45,461 nt of DNA, taken from an uncultured Methylococcaceae bacterium (GTDB lineage Bacteria > Pseudomonadota > Gammaproteobacteria > Methylococcales > Methylococcaceae). This document shows positions 16,456 through 24,470 of the stretch, one piece after another. How positions within the stretch are numbered: the first letter of the stretch is position 1; each line of letters starts with the position of its first letter. The notes beneath the pieces are model-generated. The model ran no database searches, was not told the DNA's origin, and was given only the letters and a program-made list of their open reading frames with translations. The position numbers and the translations under genes are program-made. The DNA lies in assembly GCA_903911305.1 (NCBI GenBank), contig CAIWDB010000139.1:1-45461 (forward strand), written 5' to 3'.

Positions 16456-16518
16456 TGACTGCTGCGATCGGGGTGGTCATTCCGATGTGGTTGAATCCGC
16501 AATCTACTTAAGCGGGAT

Positions 16519-19500
16519 TTAATATTCATGCTGGTAGATCACCCCGACACTGCTCGTGCTGGATGCGCCCGAAGCGCCGCTGGCAGGGGCACCAGTGCCG
16601 GCAGTGCCTTCCACCTTCAAACCCTTCACTATGTCGATCTGTACGGTGGCCTGAGTGCCAGTCCCGGTGACACCCTGCTTGGCCCCGACATAAACCCCCG
16701 GTGCGACATACCGCCCGGCTTCCAGTGAGGGGTTGGCTCCGCCGATCGACAGCCGGTCCAAGCCCAGCCCTTTGCGCACGGTTTCCAATGGGTCGCCGAT
16801 GCCGGAGGTGACCCCGGTCAGCGAGGCCACGGCGGAGGCAATCTGAATCATTTCCAGCGGGCTGAGACTGGCGGAGCTACGCCCAAACAAGAGCCTTGCC
16901 AGCACTTCGTCCTGTGGCAGCTCGGGGATACTGCTCAGCTTGATTTTGGGGTTGCTGGCATTGCCGCTGATGGTGAGTATGGCGGTGATGCCACCGCTGG
17001 CGGTGTCGGCGACGAAATTCAGCGAAGGGTCTGCCAGGCTGCCGCCGTCAAAGCCGAGTTCACCCTTGCTAAACGTCAGGCGCTGTCCCGCTAGGGTATA
17101 TTCGCCACGGCGCAGCGCGAAACCGCCGTCAGGCTGCGGCTTGTCTGCCGTGCCGCGCACATGGACTTTGCCGCCGAGTTCGGCTTCCAACCCCCGTCCC
17201 CGCACGAAAATCTCACGCGGGGCATCCATGGTCAAATCCAGCGCAATGTCGGGCCCCGAGGTGGGTGGCGGAGGCGGCGGCACACCGGGCCTGATGACGT
17301 TCAGCACGGCAATTTTGGCGGGCATGCGTTCAGGGATGCGGATTTCGGCACGGATGATGTGGATTAGGCCAGCGAGGACGAGTTGCCCTTTGGCGTAGCC
17401 TTTAACGGTCAGGTCGGTATTCAAGTTGACCGTCATCCTGTCATCCGCCAACGGGCGGGCTTTACGGGCGGTCAGCGTCAAACTGACCGGCATGCCCTCC
17501 TCCAGCAGATTCACCGAACCAGTGGCGGACACGGTTCCGGGGTCGGCACGGCCTTCAAATTTGCTAAGGTGGACTACCGCGCCATCGGTTTGCAGTAGCG
17601 CTACGATCTGAGTGAGGTGAGCGCCAATGCTGAAATCCTGCGCTTCACCGCCGGTAAGCTGCACACTGCCGGAGGGGCGCGGCTCCGTCGGAGTGCCGGC
17701 AAGGTCGGCATTCAGTGTGACTTGCCCGCGCACCCGGCGACCTTGTGCGGACAGCAGTGGGTCTAGCAGTTTCAAATCCACAGTGCCGTTGGCATGGAGT
17801 CCGAACAGCCCGGAGCGCACGAGGGGAATCTCCCCGGCGATGCCTAGGTTGGCATGGTTGCCTGCCGACAGATGGCTGGAGAGTTGGGCGGATGTACCGG
17901 CTAGTTGGGCGGTCGCAGTCAGTTTGGCGGGAGGCAGGGCGCGGCCCGCGCCGCTCTTCATATGCAGGTCGTCGGCTTCAATGGCAATCGTGCCGGTTGG
18001 ACGTGCCAGAGTGCCACCTAGCCGGGTTTCCATGTGTAAAGTTCCCGTGGCGGCTAGGTCGGGGACGAAGAGCGTGGCTAAGTCGGTGGTGACGTTGCGC
18101 AAATCGGCGGTCAGATTGAGCGTGGGGCTGATCCGGCCCGCCACATCCAACTCGGCTTCCCGCAGGCCCAACCGCAACCGATCCACGGCAAGTCCGTCGG
18201 CAAAGGCTATGCGCACCGGTGCCAACAGGCGCAGGGTTTCGTTTTTCCAGCCCGCTTCCAATTCGAAAAGGGTTGCTTGCTTGGCTTGGGTGTCGAGGTT
18301 GGCCGCGCTGCGGAGTTGGACTTCGGCCCCCGTCGCTGACTGGATGGCGGAGGACAGGCGCAGCTTCAATCCTTCCAAGGGTCCGGCTAGTTCTATTTGC
18401 GCGGAACCGGATAAATTACTGGACGAGATTCCCTCAAGTTTGATTTGCCCGTCCATGACCGGTTGCCGGATAGGGTCAGCGACAGTCAGCGCCAAGGAGG
18501 ATCTTTCTACCATGGCGGTGCCGGTCAAACCGGCGGAACGCGCGTCGAGTTGCAGTTGCGCCAGTGGTCGGCTACCCTGCATGGAGGTTTCCAGTGTCGC
18601 GTTGAGGCTGCCGATCAGCGGTTGCTCGATGAATGGTCGCAGGTCTTCCAGGTGGGCCATGGCAAGCTCAAGCTTGCCGAGCGGGAAGTCGGTGCCTTTC
18701 GGCAGCGTAAGATTTCCCCTGGCCTGCGCGCTTTTCCAGATGGCGCTGTCGATCACCACTTGTAAACCACCGTCCACAGGCGCTTTGGCGTTGAGCGCAA
18801 GGTCAATCGGAGCGCCGCCCAACATGCCTCGCACTGTGAACTGGCCAGAGGGCGATTGAGGCAAGCCTTCCAGATTGAGCTTGGCGGCGATTGGCCCGCG
18901 TGGCAGTGATTGGGTCGCCAAGTCGCCGTTTAAATCGGCGGTGACTGCAAACTTATCCAAGGGTCCTGTCATCTTGCCTTGGCCTGCGATTTGGCCGGAA
19001 CCCCCCGCCAGAACGGCGGCGAAGTCTTTCAGCGAAAACTTCCAATTGAAATTTGCGTTTTTTCCGGCGAGTTTGCCGTCCGCCGAAACTGCCAGAGCCT
19101 TGCCATCCAAGGAAAACCGGGAAAGAGTGATGTCCTCGCCTTGCTGGCTGGCGGACATGCCAATCTTTGCGGCATTTCCCAGTAGATTGACCAAGGGTGG
19201 CATGCCGTTGGTCACCGCTAACGTGCCGTCCACATCCAGCTTGACGGTTTCTCCTTGGTTCGCCACGCGCAGTGCCAAGTGGGTGTTGCCTTGCATGTCC
19301 AAGCCGCCGATGACTGCCAGTGGTTTCAACTCCGGCAAGTCCAAGCTTATGTCGGCACGCCAGTCGCCACCGGTGAGCGCTTTGCCATCGGCGGTGATGA
19401 TGGGGTGTTTCAGTTTGAAAATAACGGGCCTTTGCGGTGTGTCCAATCGGATGTCGGCTTGGAATGCCAGTGGGGCGGACTCCAGCAAGTCTGGGCGCGG

Positions 19501-20514
19501 ACCAGGCAGCCTCAATCCTTTGAGTTCGCCACGAACTTGCACTGCCCCTGCGTCGCCTTGCACATCCATGGTGACGCCGCGCATACTGGCACTAGCGGCA
19601 TTCAAGTTGTCGATCAGCAACTTGCCGTCGGCGGCGGGTTTGTTAAAGGGTCCGCGCACTTTCGCGTCCAGCGCGATGGCTTGCCAGCTCAAGTCGGGCC
19701 GCAGTTGCATGGCGGGTGCTTTGGCGTTGACGGTCACATCGGCGGCATTGTGTTCCAAGTCCAACTGGCCTTGCAGTTTTGCTTGAAGAGGGCCAAGCGT
19801 GAGGCTCAGCCGGGTTTGCAAGGAGGACAGCGGGCCATCCACATCCGCTTCGGCAGAGAGCGCGTTCATGCCTTGGAAGTTGGCGTATGAGGAAACCAAG
19901 CCGTGCGCCGGTTCTTGCACGGTTAGGTGTGCGCGTACTGTGGCATTCTCGAACTTACCCTGCAAGGCATATGCCCCCTCCCCATCCAAACGTTTGATTG
20001 AGAGGTCAGCTTCGCCTTGTTCCAGCGAGCTTAGGTTGGCATTGCCGTCAATCGCAAGGCTGGCGGCCTTGCCAGCCACGGGTTCGGCCAAATCCAGCCG
20101 CCCTACGTGCAAACGCCGCAGATTCACGCCCACCGGCAGGGTGGAAGAACTTTCTTCTTCCGTTGAGGACGGGGGCAAGCGGTTCAGTGTGATGTGTTCA
20201 GCTTCCAGCCGGTCAATCTTCGCCGTTCCCGCCAACAATCGCATCGGTGACCAGTCCAATGCCAACTCATCCATTGCCAACCATACGCCCTCGCCGTCGC
20301 GCAGTTCAAGACGGCGCAGGCGCATGGCATCGGGGAAATGCCCATCAAACCCGGTCAGCGTGATGTCCCCGGCGGTTAGCGCCGATACGGTCTGTTCGAT
20401 CCATTCGCGCCCAAGCTGGGTATTGGCGGCGAACAATCCCAGTGTGGCGGCCAACAGCGGCAGACCGATCAACCAAGCGAAGAACATAACCGTCCAGCGG
20501 ATGGCCAGGCGCAT
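16519..20514 (-). CDS. tamB: Translocation and assembly module subunit TamB
   Basis: A 1331-residue protein with an N-terminal signal anchor (about residues 9-30) and a very long repetitive beta-rich body full of alternating short hydrophobic strands (the AsmA/VPS13-like beta-taco or groove). The C-terminal 350 residues match the TamB/DUF490 domain, including FSKGELGFDGGSL-DPSLNF and the LPQDEVLARLLFG motif, ending in IYQHEY. TamB spans the periplasm and, with TamA, assembles outer-membrane proteins; related proteins move phospholipid. Its ATG overlaps the tamA stop by one base. Length is normal for the family. The many plus-strand ORFs over this region are shadows of this high-GC gene. Confidence 0.93.
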   Translation of the reverse strand: MRLAIRWTVMFFAWLIGLPLLAATLGLFAANTQLGREWIEQTVSALTAGDITLTGFDGHFPDAMRLRRLELRDGEGVWLAMDELALDWSPMRLLAGTAKIDRLEAEHITLNRLPPSSTEEESSSTLPVGVNLRRLHVGRLDLAEPVAGKAASLAIDGNANLSSLEQGEADLSIKRLDGEGAYALQGKFENATVRAHLTVQEPAHGLVSSYANFQGMNALSAEADVDGPLSSLQTRLSLTLGPLQAKLQGQLDLEHNAADVTVNAKAPAMQLRPDLSWQAIALDAKVRGPFNKPAADGKLLIDNLNAASASMRGVTMDVQGDAGAVQVRGELKGLRLPGPRPDLLESAPLAFQADIRLDTPQRPVIFKLKHPIITADGKALTGGDWRADISLDLPELKPLAVIGGLDMQGNTHLALRVANQGETVKLDVDGTLAVTNGMPPLVNLLGNAAKIGMSASQQGEDITLSRFSLDGKALAVSADGKLAGKNANFNWKFSLKDFAAVLAGGSGQIAGQGKMTGPLDKFAVTADLNGDLATQSLPRGPIAAKLNLEGLPQSPSGQFTVRGMLGGAPIDLALNAKAPVDGGLQVVIDSAIWKSAQARGNLTLPKGTDFPLGKLELAMAHLEDLRPFIEQPLIGSLNATLETSMQGSRPLAQLQLDARSAGLTGTAMVERSSLALTVADPIRQPVMDGQIKLEGISSSNLSGSAQIELAGPLEGLKLRLSSAIQSATGAEVQLRSAANLDTQAKQATLFELEAGWKNETLRLLAPVRIAFADGLAVDRLRLGLREAELDVAGRISPTLNLTADLRNVTTDLATLFVPDLAATGTLHMETRLGGTLARPTGTIAIEADDLHMKSGAGRALPPAKLTATAQLAGTSAQLSSHLSAGNHANLGIAGEIPLVRSGLFGLHANGTVDLKLLDPLLSAQGRRVRGQVTLNADLAGTPTEPRPSGSVQLTGGEAQDFSIGAHLTQIVALLQTDGAVVHLSKFEGRADPGTVSATGSVNLLEEGMPVSLTLTARKARPLADDRMTVNLNTDLTVKGYAKGQLVLAGLIHIIRAEIRIPERMPAKIAVLNVIRPGVPPPPPPTSGPDIALDLTMDAPREIFVRGRGLEAELGGKVHVRGTADKPQPDGGFALRRGEYTLAGQRLTFSKGELGFDGGSLADPSLNFVADTASGGITAILTISGNASNPKIKLSSIPELPQDEVLARLLFGRSSASLSPLEMIQIASAVASLTGVTSGIGDPLETVRKGLGLDRLSIGGANPSLEAGRYVAPGVYVGAKQGVTGTGTQATVQIDIVKGLKVEGTAGTGAPASGASGASSTSSVGVIYQHEY

Positions 20515-22439
20515 CAGAAAGCCTGCCCTAGGCCGATGTAGACCTCATAGGAACCGCTGTTGCTTTGTTTGATGACGGGCAAGGCCACGTCCAGCCGGAT
20601 CGGCCCGAATGAAGTATAGTAGCGTGCGCCTACGCCTACTCCCATGCGCCAAATGCCGGTGAAGGGCAAGCCGTCGGTGTTGACTTGGCCTACATCGGTA
20701 AAAACGACGGCGCCGTAGTCTTCCAAGATGCGTTGGCGGAATTCCACCGTGCCCGCCGCCATGGCCGTGCCGCCCAAGGGGTTGCCATTCCAAGTCTGCG
20801 GCCCGATGGATTGGAATTTGTAGCCGCGTACTGTGGTGCTGCCGCCAGCGTAGAAACGTTTGTCCGGCGGCAAGTCGAATTGGCTGGCTCCTTGCACATC
20901 GCCAACTGTCCCGCGCACCGCCAACACGCTGCGACCGGGTTCGAGCAAGTCCAAATAGGTTGAACCGGATATCTGCATGACGAGAAAGGTGCTAGGGTTA
21001 GGGGCGTTGATGAGTGCGGATGACGAGCTGGCCAAAGGCAGGATGGGGGTGATGGATGCGGCTGCGCGGATTCCCTCGGTGGGGTCGAGCAAATTATTGG
21101 TGCTATCGTATTTCAACACCACCGGCAGGCTTAACAGGGTGTAACGGTTGGTTTGGCTTTGTCCGAAGACGGTGGAGGCTTGAGTGATTTCCGATTGCTC
21201 CCCGGCGAGGCCGACGCTGCCGCTCCAATAATTCGCGAACTTCCGACTCAGCGTCACATCGCCCATAATGGCCTTTTGGTCATAGGAGATCAGGCTTTGT
21301 TTAATGCCGCCCAGATTGATGTTCAGGGACTGGTTGCGCTCAAAGAAGTCAGGTTTGACGAAGCCGACTATGCCCTTGTAGCCGATGCCGGTCGTGCTGT
21401 TGCCGCCGAGTTGCGTCACCCCCGTCGTCAGGTTCACCTGCTCCGCATTGCCGAACACGTTGCGGTGCTGCCAAGTGCTGGAGAGGCTGCCGCCCAAGTC
21501 AGTGGAATACGCCGCGCCAATGTTGACTGCCCGTTTGGGGCGCTCGGTGAACTCGAATGCCATCGGGAGGCGCCCTTGGCCGTCCAACTGGTCTGCGGTG
21601 TGAACGCGGACGGATGAGAAAACGCCGAGCGCAGCCAAATCCTGGCGGGCCTTTTCGATGGCATCGGGGTTGAACTGATCCCCGTAGAAGATGAGCAGGC
21701 GGTTGCGCACGTAGCTTTCGTTGACTCCGGCCAGCCCGTGCAGCGAAATTTCACCGAGCGTCACCACGGGTCCGGTTTCCACTTGGAAGCTGACATCAAG
21801 CGCTTCGGCTTCCGGCACTAGCACGGCAACCGGCGCGTAGACTTTCGCCAATGCGTAGCCGTTGTCCCGCAGGCTGTTAAGCAGTCTCTCGCGAGCCGCC
21901 AGCACATCAGCCGCCAGCGCTGGTGCGCCGGGATTCAGGCTTAGCTTGGATTTGAGCGGGTCGGGCAAGTCGCCTTTGACCTCGACATTGCGCAAGTGGA
22001 ACAATGGCCCAGGTTCAACCGCAACCGTCACCTGCATGGGCGGGCTGGCCGGTGCGCGGGCAAGGAAGTCGTACAGGCCCGGATCGTCCAATGCCCGCCC
22101 GGCGATTCGCACCTGTGCTTTGCCTTTGTAAAACCCGAAACTGTCCAAGGCGATGGCGAAGCGCTCCAAATCCTTTTGCGCACGCGCCACTAGGGCGAAC
22201 GGACCCACTGGCGCACTTTGGTTCAAACTGACGAGCGTGGAGGAGTCCTTCAAGGCTTGATCCAATGCGGCGTTGCCGGTTTCGGTGAAGGTGACAGTGT
22301 AAGCTTGCGGGTCGGCTGCGCGGCAAACCGTCACCGTCATGGCGAACGCGGCGGCAAGCGCGGCGAACAGGGCAAGCGGCAAACGGCCTGGGGTGTGTTT
22401 GCGGAAAAAACGGTAGGCAACCGGGCTAATCCACTTCAC
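20514..22439 (-). CDS. tamA: Outer-membrane assembly protein TamA (Omp85 family)
   Basis: A 641-residue Omp85 protein. A signal peptide (about 1-42) is followed by three POTRA-like domains (about 45-310; for example LFHLRNVEVKGDLPDPLKSKL and the GPVVTLGEISLHGLAGVNESYVR segment) and a C-terminal 16-strand barrel (about 320-641). The barrel contains the VRGYKF (VRGY/F) motif of the family's lid loop and ends in the terminal phenylalanine VYIGLGQAF recognised by BAM. It partners TamB, encoded immediately downstream. Its start overlaps the preceding small gene by 14 bases, suggesting translational coupling in a three-gene operon. Confidence 0.93.
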   Translation of the reverse strand: MKWISPVAYRFFRKHTPGRLPLALFAALAAAFAMTVTVCRAADPQAYTVTFTETGNAALDQALKDSSTLVSLNQSAPVGPFALVARAQKDLERFAIALDSFGFYKGKAQVRIAGRALDDPGLYDFLARAPASPPMQVTVAVEPGPLFHLRNVEVKGDLPDPLKSKLSLNPGAPALAADVLAARERLLNSLRDNGYALAKVYAPVAVLVPEAEALDVSFQVETGPVVTLGEISLHGLAGVNESYVRNRLLIFYGDQFNPDAIEKARQDLAALGVFSSVRVHTADQLDGQGRLPMAFEFTERPKRAVNIGAAYSTDLGGSLSSTWQHRNVFGNAEQVNLTTGVTQLGGNSTTGIGYKGIVGFVKPDFFERNQSLNINLGGIKQSLISYDQKAIMGDVTLSRKFANYWSGSVGLAGEQSEITQASTVFGQSQTNRYTLLSLPVVLKYDSTNNLLDPTEGIRAAASITPILPLASSSSALINAPNPSTFLVMQISGSTYLDLLEPGRSVLAVRGTVGDVQGASQFDLPPDKRFYAGGSTTVRGYKFQSIGPQTWNGNPLGGTAMAAGTVEFRQRILEDYGAVVFTDVGQVNTDGLPFTGIWRMGVGVGARYYTSFGPIRLDVALPVIKQSNSGSYEVYIGLGQAF

Positions 22440-22905
22440 AGTCTTTCAACAGCCGGTCAATATCCTTATCTTGATATTTACCAGTGATTTTTACATCGGT
22501 ATAGCATTTGCCGCCGCTTTCATGGGGGACGGACTGGAATTCGGCATGGCCCCGACGGGCCAAGGCGCTTAATGCGCTGGCTTCATCGCTGCCATTTTGA
22601 ATGTTGTTTTTGTCATAACACCTTTGTAGGTTAGCCGTCGATTTCGACCTACAGTCAAGGGTTTGCCCGTTCGTTTCAGAAGGTATGTCAAGCAAGGCAT
22701 CTGGATTCGATGATTGCTGGCCATCCTGTGCAGGTGTGGGCTTTTCTGCTGTGGCATGAGGCCCGCCATCGGCATTCTTTGAGCGTGTCCCCGCTTGCCA
22801 AGCTTGAAACTCGACTTGCCTTTGCCCTTCGCGTTGGTTTTTTATATAAACCGTGGCACCAATGAAAACCATGAGAACTGCTGCAACAATAACGATTAAT
22901 CTCAT
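22426..22905 (-). CDS. Small membrane-anchored hypothetical protein coupled to tamA
   Basis: I do not recognise this 159-residue protein. An N-terminal hydrophobic segment (residues 3-21, LIVIVAAVLMVFIGATVYI) would anchor it in the inner membrane with the rest in the periplasm. Residues about 30-80 are a polar, probably disordered linker. The C-terminal 80 residues contain four cysteines (near 84, 95, 133 and 156), consistent with disulfide bonds. The 14-base overlap with tamA and shared strand place it in the tamA-tamB operon as first gene. A role in outer-membrane assembly is only guilt by association. Confidence 0.7.
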   Translation of the reverse strand: MRLIVIVAAVLMVFIGATVYIKNQREGQRQVEFQAWQAGTRSKNADGGPHATAEKPTPAQDGQQSSNPDALLDIPSETNGQTLDCRSKSTANLQRCYDKNNIQNGSDEASALSALARRGHAEFQSVPHESGGKCYTDVKITGKYQDKDIDRLLKDCEVD

Positions 22906-23112
22906 AAAACCATCACTTTGTAATTTTTATGGGCCGAATTTGACCGGTATCCGGTGGTTTGATGGCGGCCCGAATCACTGAATCGCAGGCATCACCCTTC
23001 ATGTCGGTTTAGCCTGGTGGCATTACCCTCTTATTTTACCAATACTATTGTTTACTATGCGACCCTTGATGCCGTGATGCATTAAGCATCCGCATAATTG
23101 ATCGGGATTGGG

Positions 23113-23793
23113 CTACCGGGGTATTCGCTGCCCCATGAAATGCGCCACCAGCCCGGACACTAGGATGGCCATGTAGAACTGCCCGGTGAGCATCTCCAGA
23201 TAGGCAAGCGTCCTGATCATCGGATTGACCGGCGTAATGTCCCCGTAACCGGCGGTGGTCAATGTCACAAAGCTGAAATACAAAAAATCGTCAAGGTGAA
23301 AGTCTCTGCCCTGCGACGACAACCCATGGAATAATTCGGTGGGCCAAAGGAATGATTGCATTTCATAAACCAGCGCCCAGATCAATCCAAGCAGAAGATA
23401 CACGCAAACCGCCCCGGTTAGGCTGTTGGCATCGGTTTCGCGCCAACTGAACACGTGCCGCCCGGCGATGAAGCAACTCAATACGGAAAACAAGATGATC
23501 GACATGAGGGCGCTCAGTTCGACAAACAGGGAAGGCGACAACAATTCGATGATTGAAATCGCGATGTTCAAACCCACAAGCCCCAACCCGACACGGAAGA
23601 TCAATTGCTCCCGGTAAAGGCTCCATACACTAATCAAGGTGAACAGGCTGAAGGCCGCCACTAGCAGTGATGCACGCAACGGGTTGACTTCCCCCATATC
23701 CTTGGAAAGCAGGCGCAACGACGGTATGAGTACGAAAAGAAACAATAGTCCGCACAGGAGGTAAACGAAATTGTTTTTTGTGTATTTTTTCAT
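23113..23793 (-). CDS. Two-transmembrane-pore potassium channel family protein
   Basis: A 226-residue membrane protein. Five hydrophobic segments can be seen in the first 150 residues, followed by a pore loop with the potassium selectivity filter TTAGYGD (residues 179-185) and a last helix (about 200-216). The Ion_trans_2 domain is the C-terminal part; the N-terminal helices have no voltage-sensor arginine ladder. No cytoplasmic RCK/TrkA-N gating domain is present, which is typical of short bacterial members. It is the only gene on its strand here; the short region to the divergent gene at 23946 should contain both promoters. Confidence 0.87.
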   Translation of the reverse strand: MKKYTKNNFVYLLCGLLFLFVLIPSLRLLSKDMGEVNPLRASLLVAAFSLFTLISVWSLYREQLIFRVGLGLVGLNIAISIIELLSPSLFVELSALMSIILFSVLSCFIAGRHVFSWRETDANSLTGAVCVYLLLGLIWALVYEMQSFLWPTELFHGLSSQGRDFHLDDFLYFSFVTLTTAGYGDITPVNPMIRTLAYLEMLTGQFYMAILVSGLVAHFMGQRIPR

Positions 23794-23945
23794 GTTGATT
23801 GGTTTTGCAAGCCGGGTGATACTATAGCGTAGAATTTATCCGCCAATCTGCTGGCGTTTTTAAGGCAGCACATGTCGGGCCTACCCATCGGGCAATGGTG
23901 GTCACGCCCTTTCATCCTTACCGTACAGACAAACTAAAACAAATC

Positions 23946-24185
23946 ATGATAACCCAAATAGAGCGCATTTTCGGCTACGATTATGGCAAGCAAGAATGGT
24001 ATTTTACTGCGCGGGAAGGTATCAAAGGGCCGTATCCGACGCGCGAGGATGCTGCCTGGGCGATGATCACATTCATCAAGCGGTGCATTGAAACGGGACT
24101 GACCGGCGGACGCAACTACAACGGCAATGGTGTCTTTCGGATGGAGGACGTGGTGATTGATGCGCCCCGGTGGATGAGTGCGTGA
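23946..24185 (+). CDS. Small DUF6316-like protein
   Basis: A 79-residue soluble protein. The segment EWYFTAREGIKGPYPTREDA resembles the WYF-TRE---GP---R-EA core of DUF6316 proteins found in Gammaproteobacteria, whose function is unknown. The start at 23946 (MITQIERIFG) is preferred over the ORF-track start at 23895: the extra 17 residues (HPYRTDKLKQ) are unlike the family. No strong ribosome binding site is seen for either. The C-terminal half (TGGRNYNGNGVFRMEDVVI) is unassigned. Family match is from memory and moderate. Confidence 0.6.
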   Translation: MITQIERIFGYDYGKQEWYFTAREGIKGPYPTREDAAWAMITFIKRCIETGLTGGRNYNGNGVFRMEDVVIDAPRWMSA

Positions 24186-24470
24186 GCCGCCATGCGAAGG
24201 CTATTTGTGTAGGGAGTGGTTCTGCATCGCCGATGGCACTGTATAACTCTAGGCCTGCCTAAACTCCCAGTTGCGTGGTATCCGGCATCCTTGTTGGCGC
24301 AACTCAAGTCGGCGGTTGTGGCTCGCGAAAAAGAAGCGTTTTATATGGCTAGGTTTATTCTAAATCAGGCGAAATTTAGTCAGCCTCATGTCTGCTACTG
24401 GTTTTTGTAATCCTATCGCGGTTAATGAAATAAGCCACGAAATTATTTATTATTTGAATATATTTTACTA

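Noticed and set aside
16494-16519. AATCCGC / GCGGGATT hairpin between the PEP-CTERM gene and tamB
   Set aside because: Stem of 7 bp with a bulge and no T run; too weak to call a terminator.
17627-18859. 410-residue plus-strand ORF
   Set aside because: It is a shadow of tamB on the other strand, rich in Ser, Arg and Pro, with no domain.
23076-23090. GATGC-attaa-GCATC hairpin after the potassium channel gene
   Set aside because: Only 5 bp and no T run on either strand.
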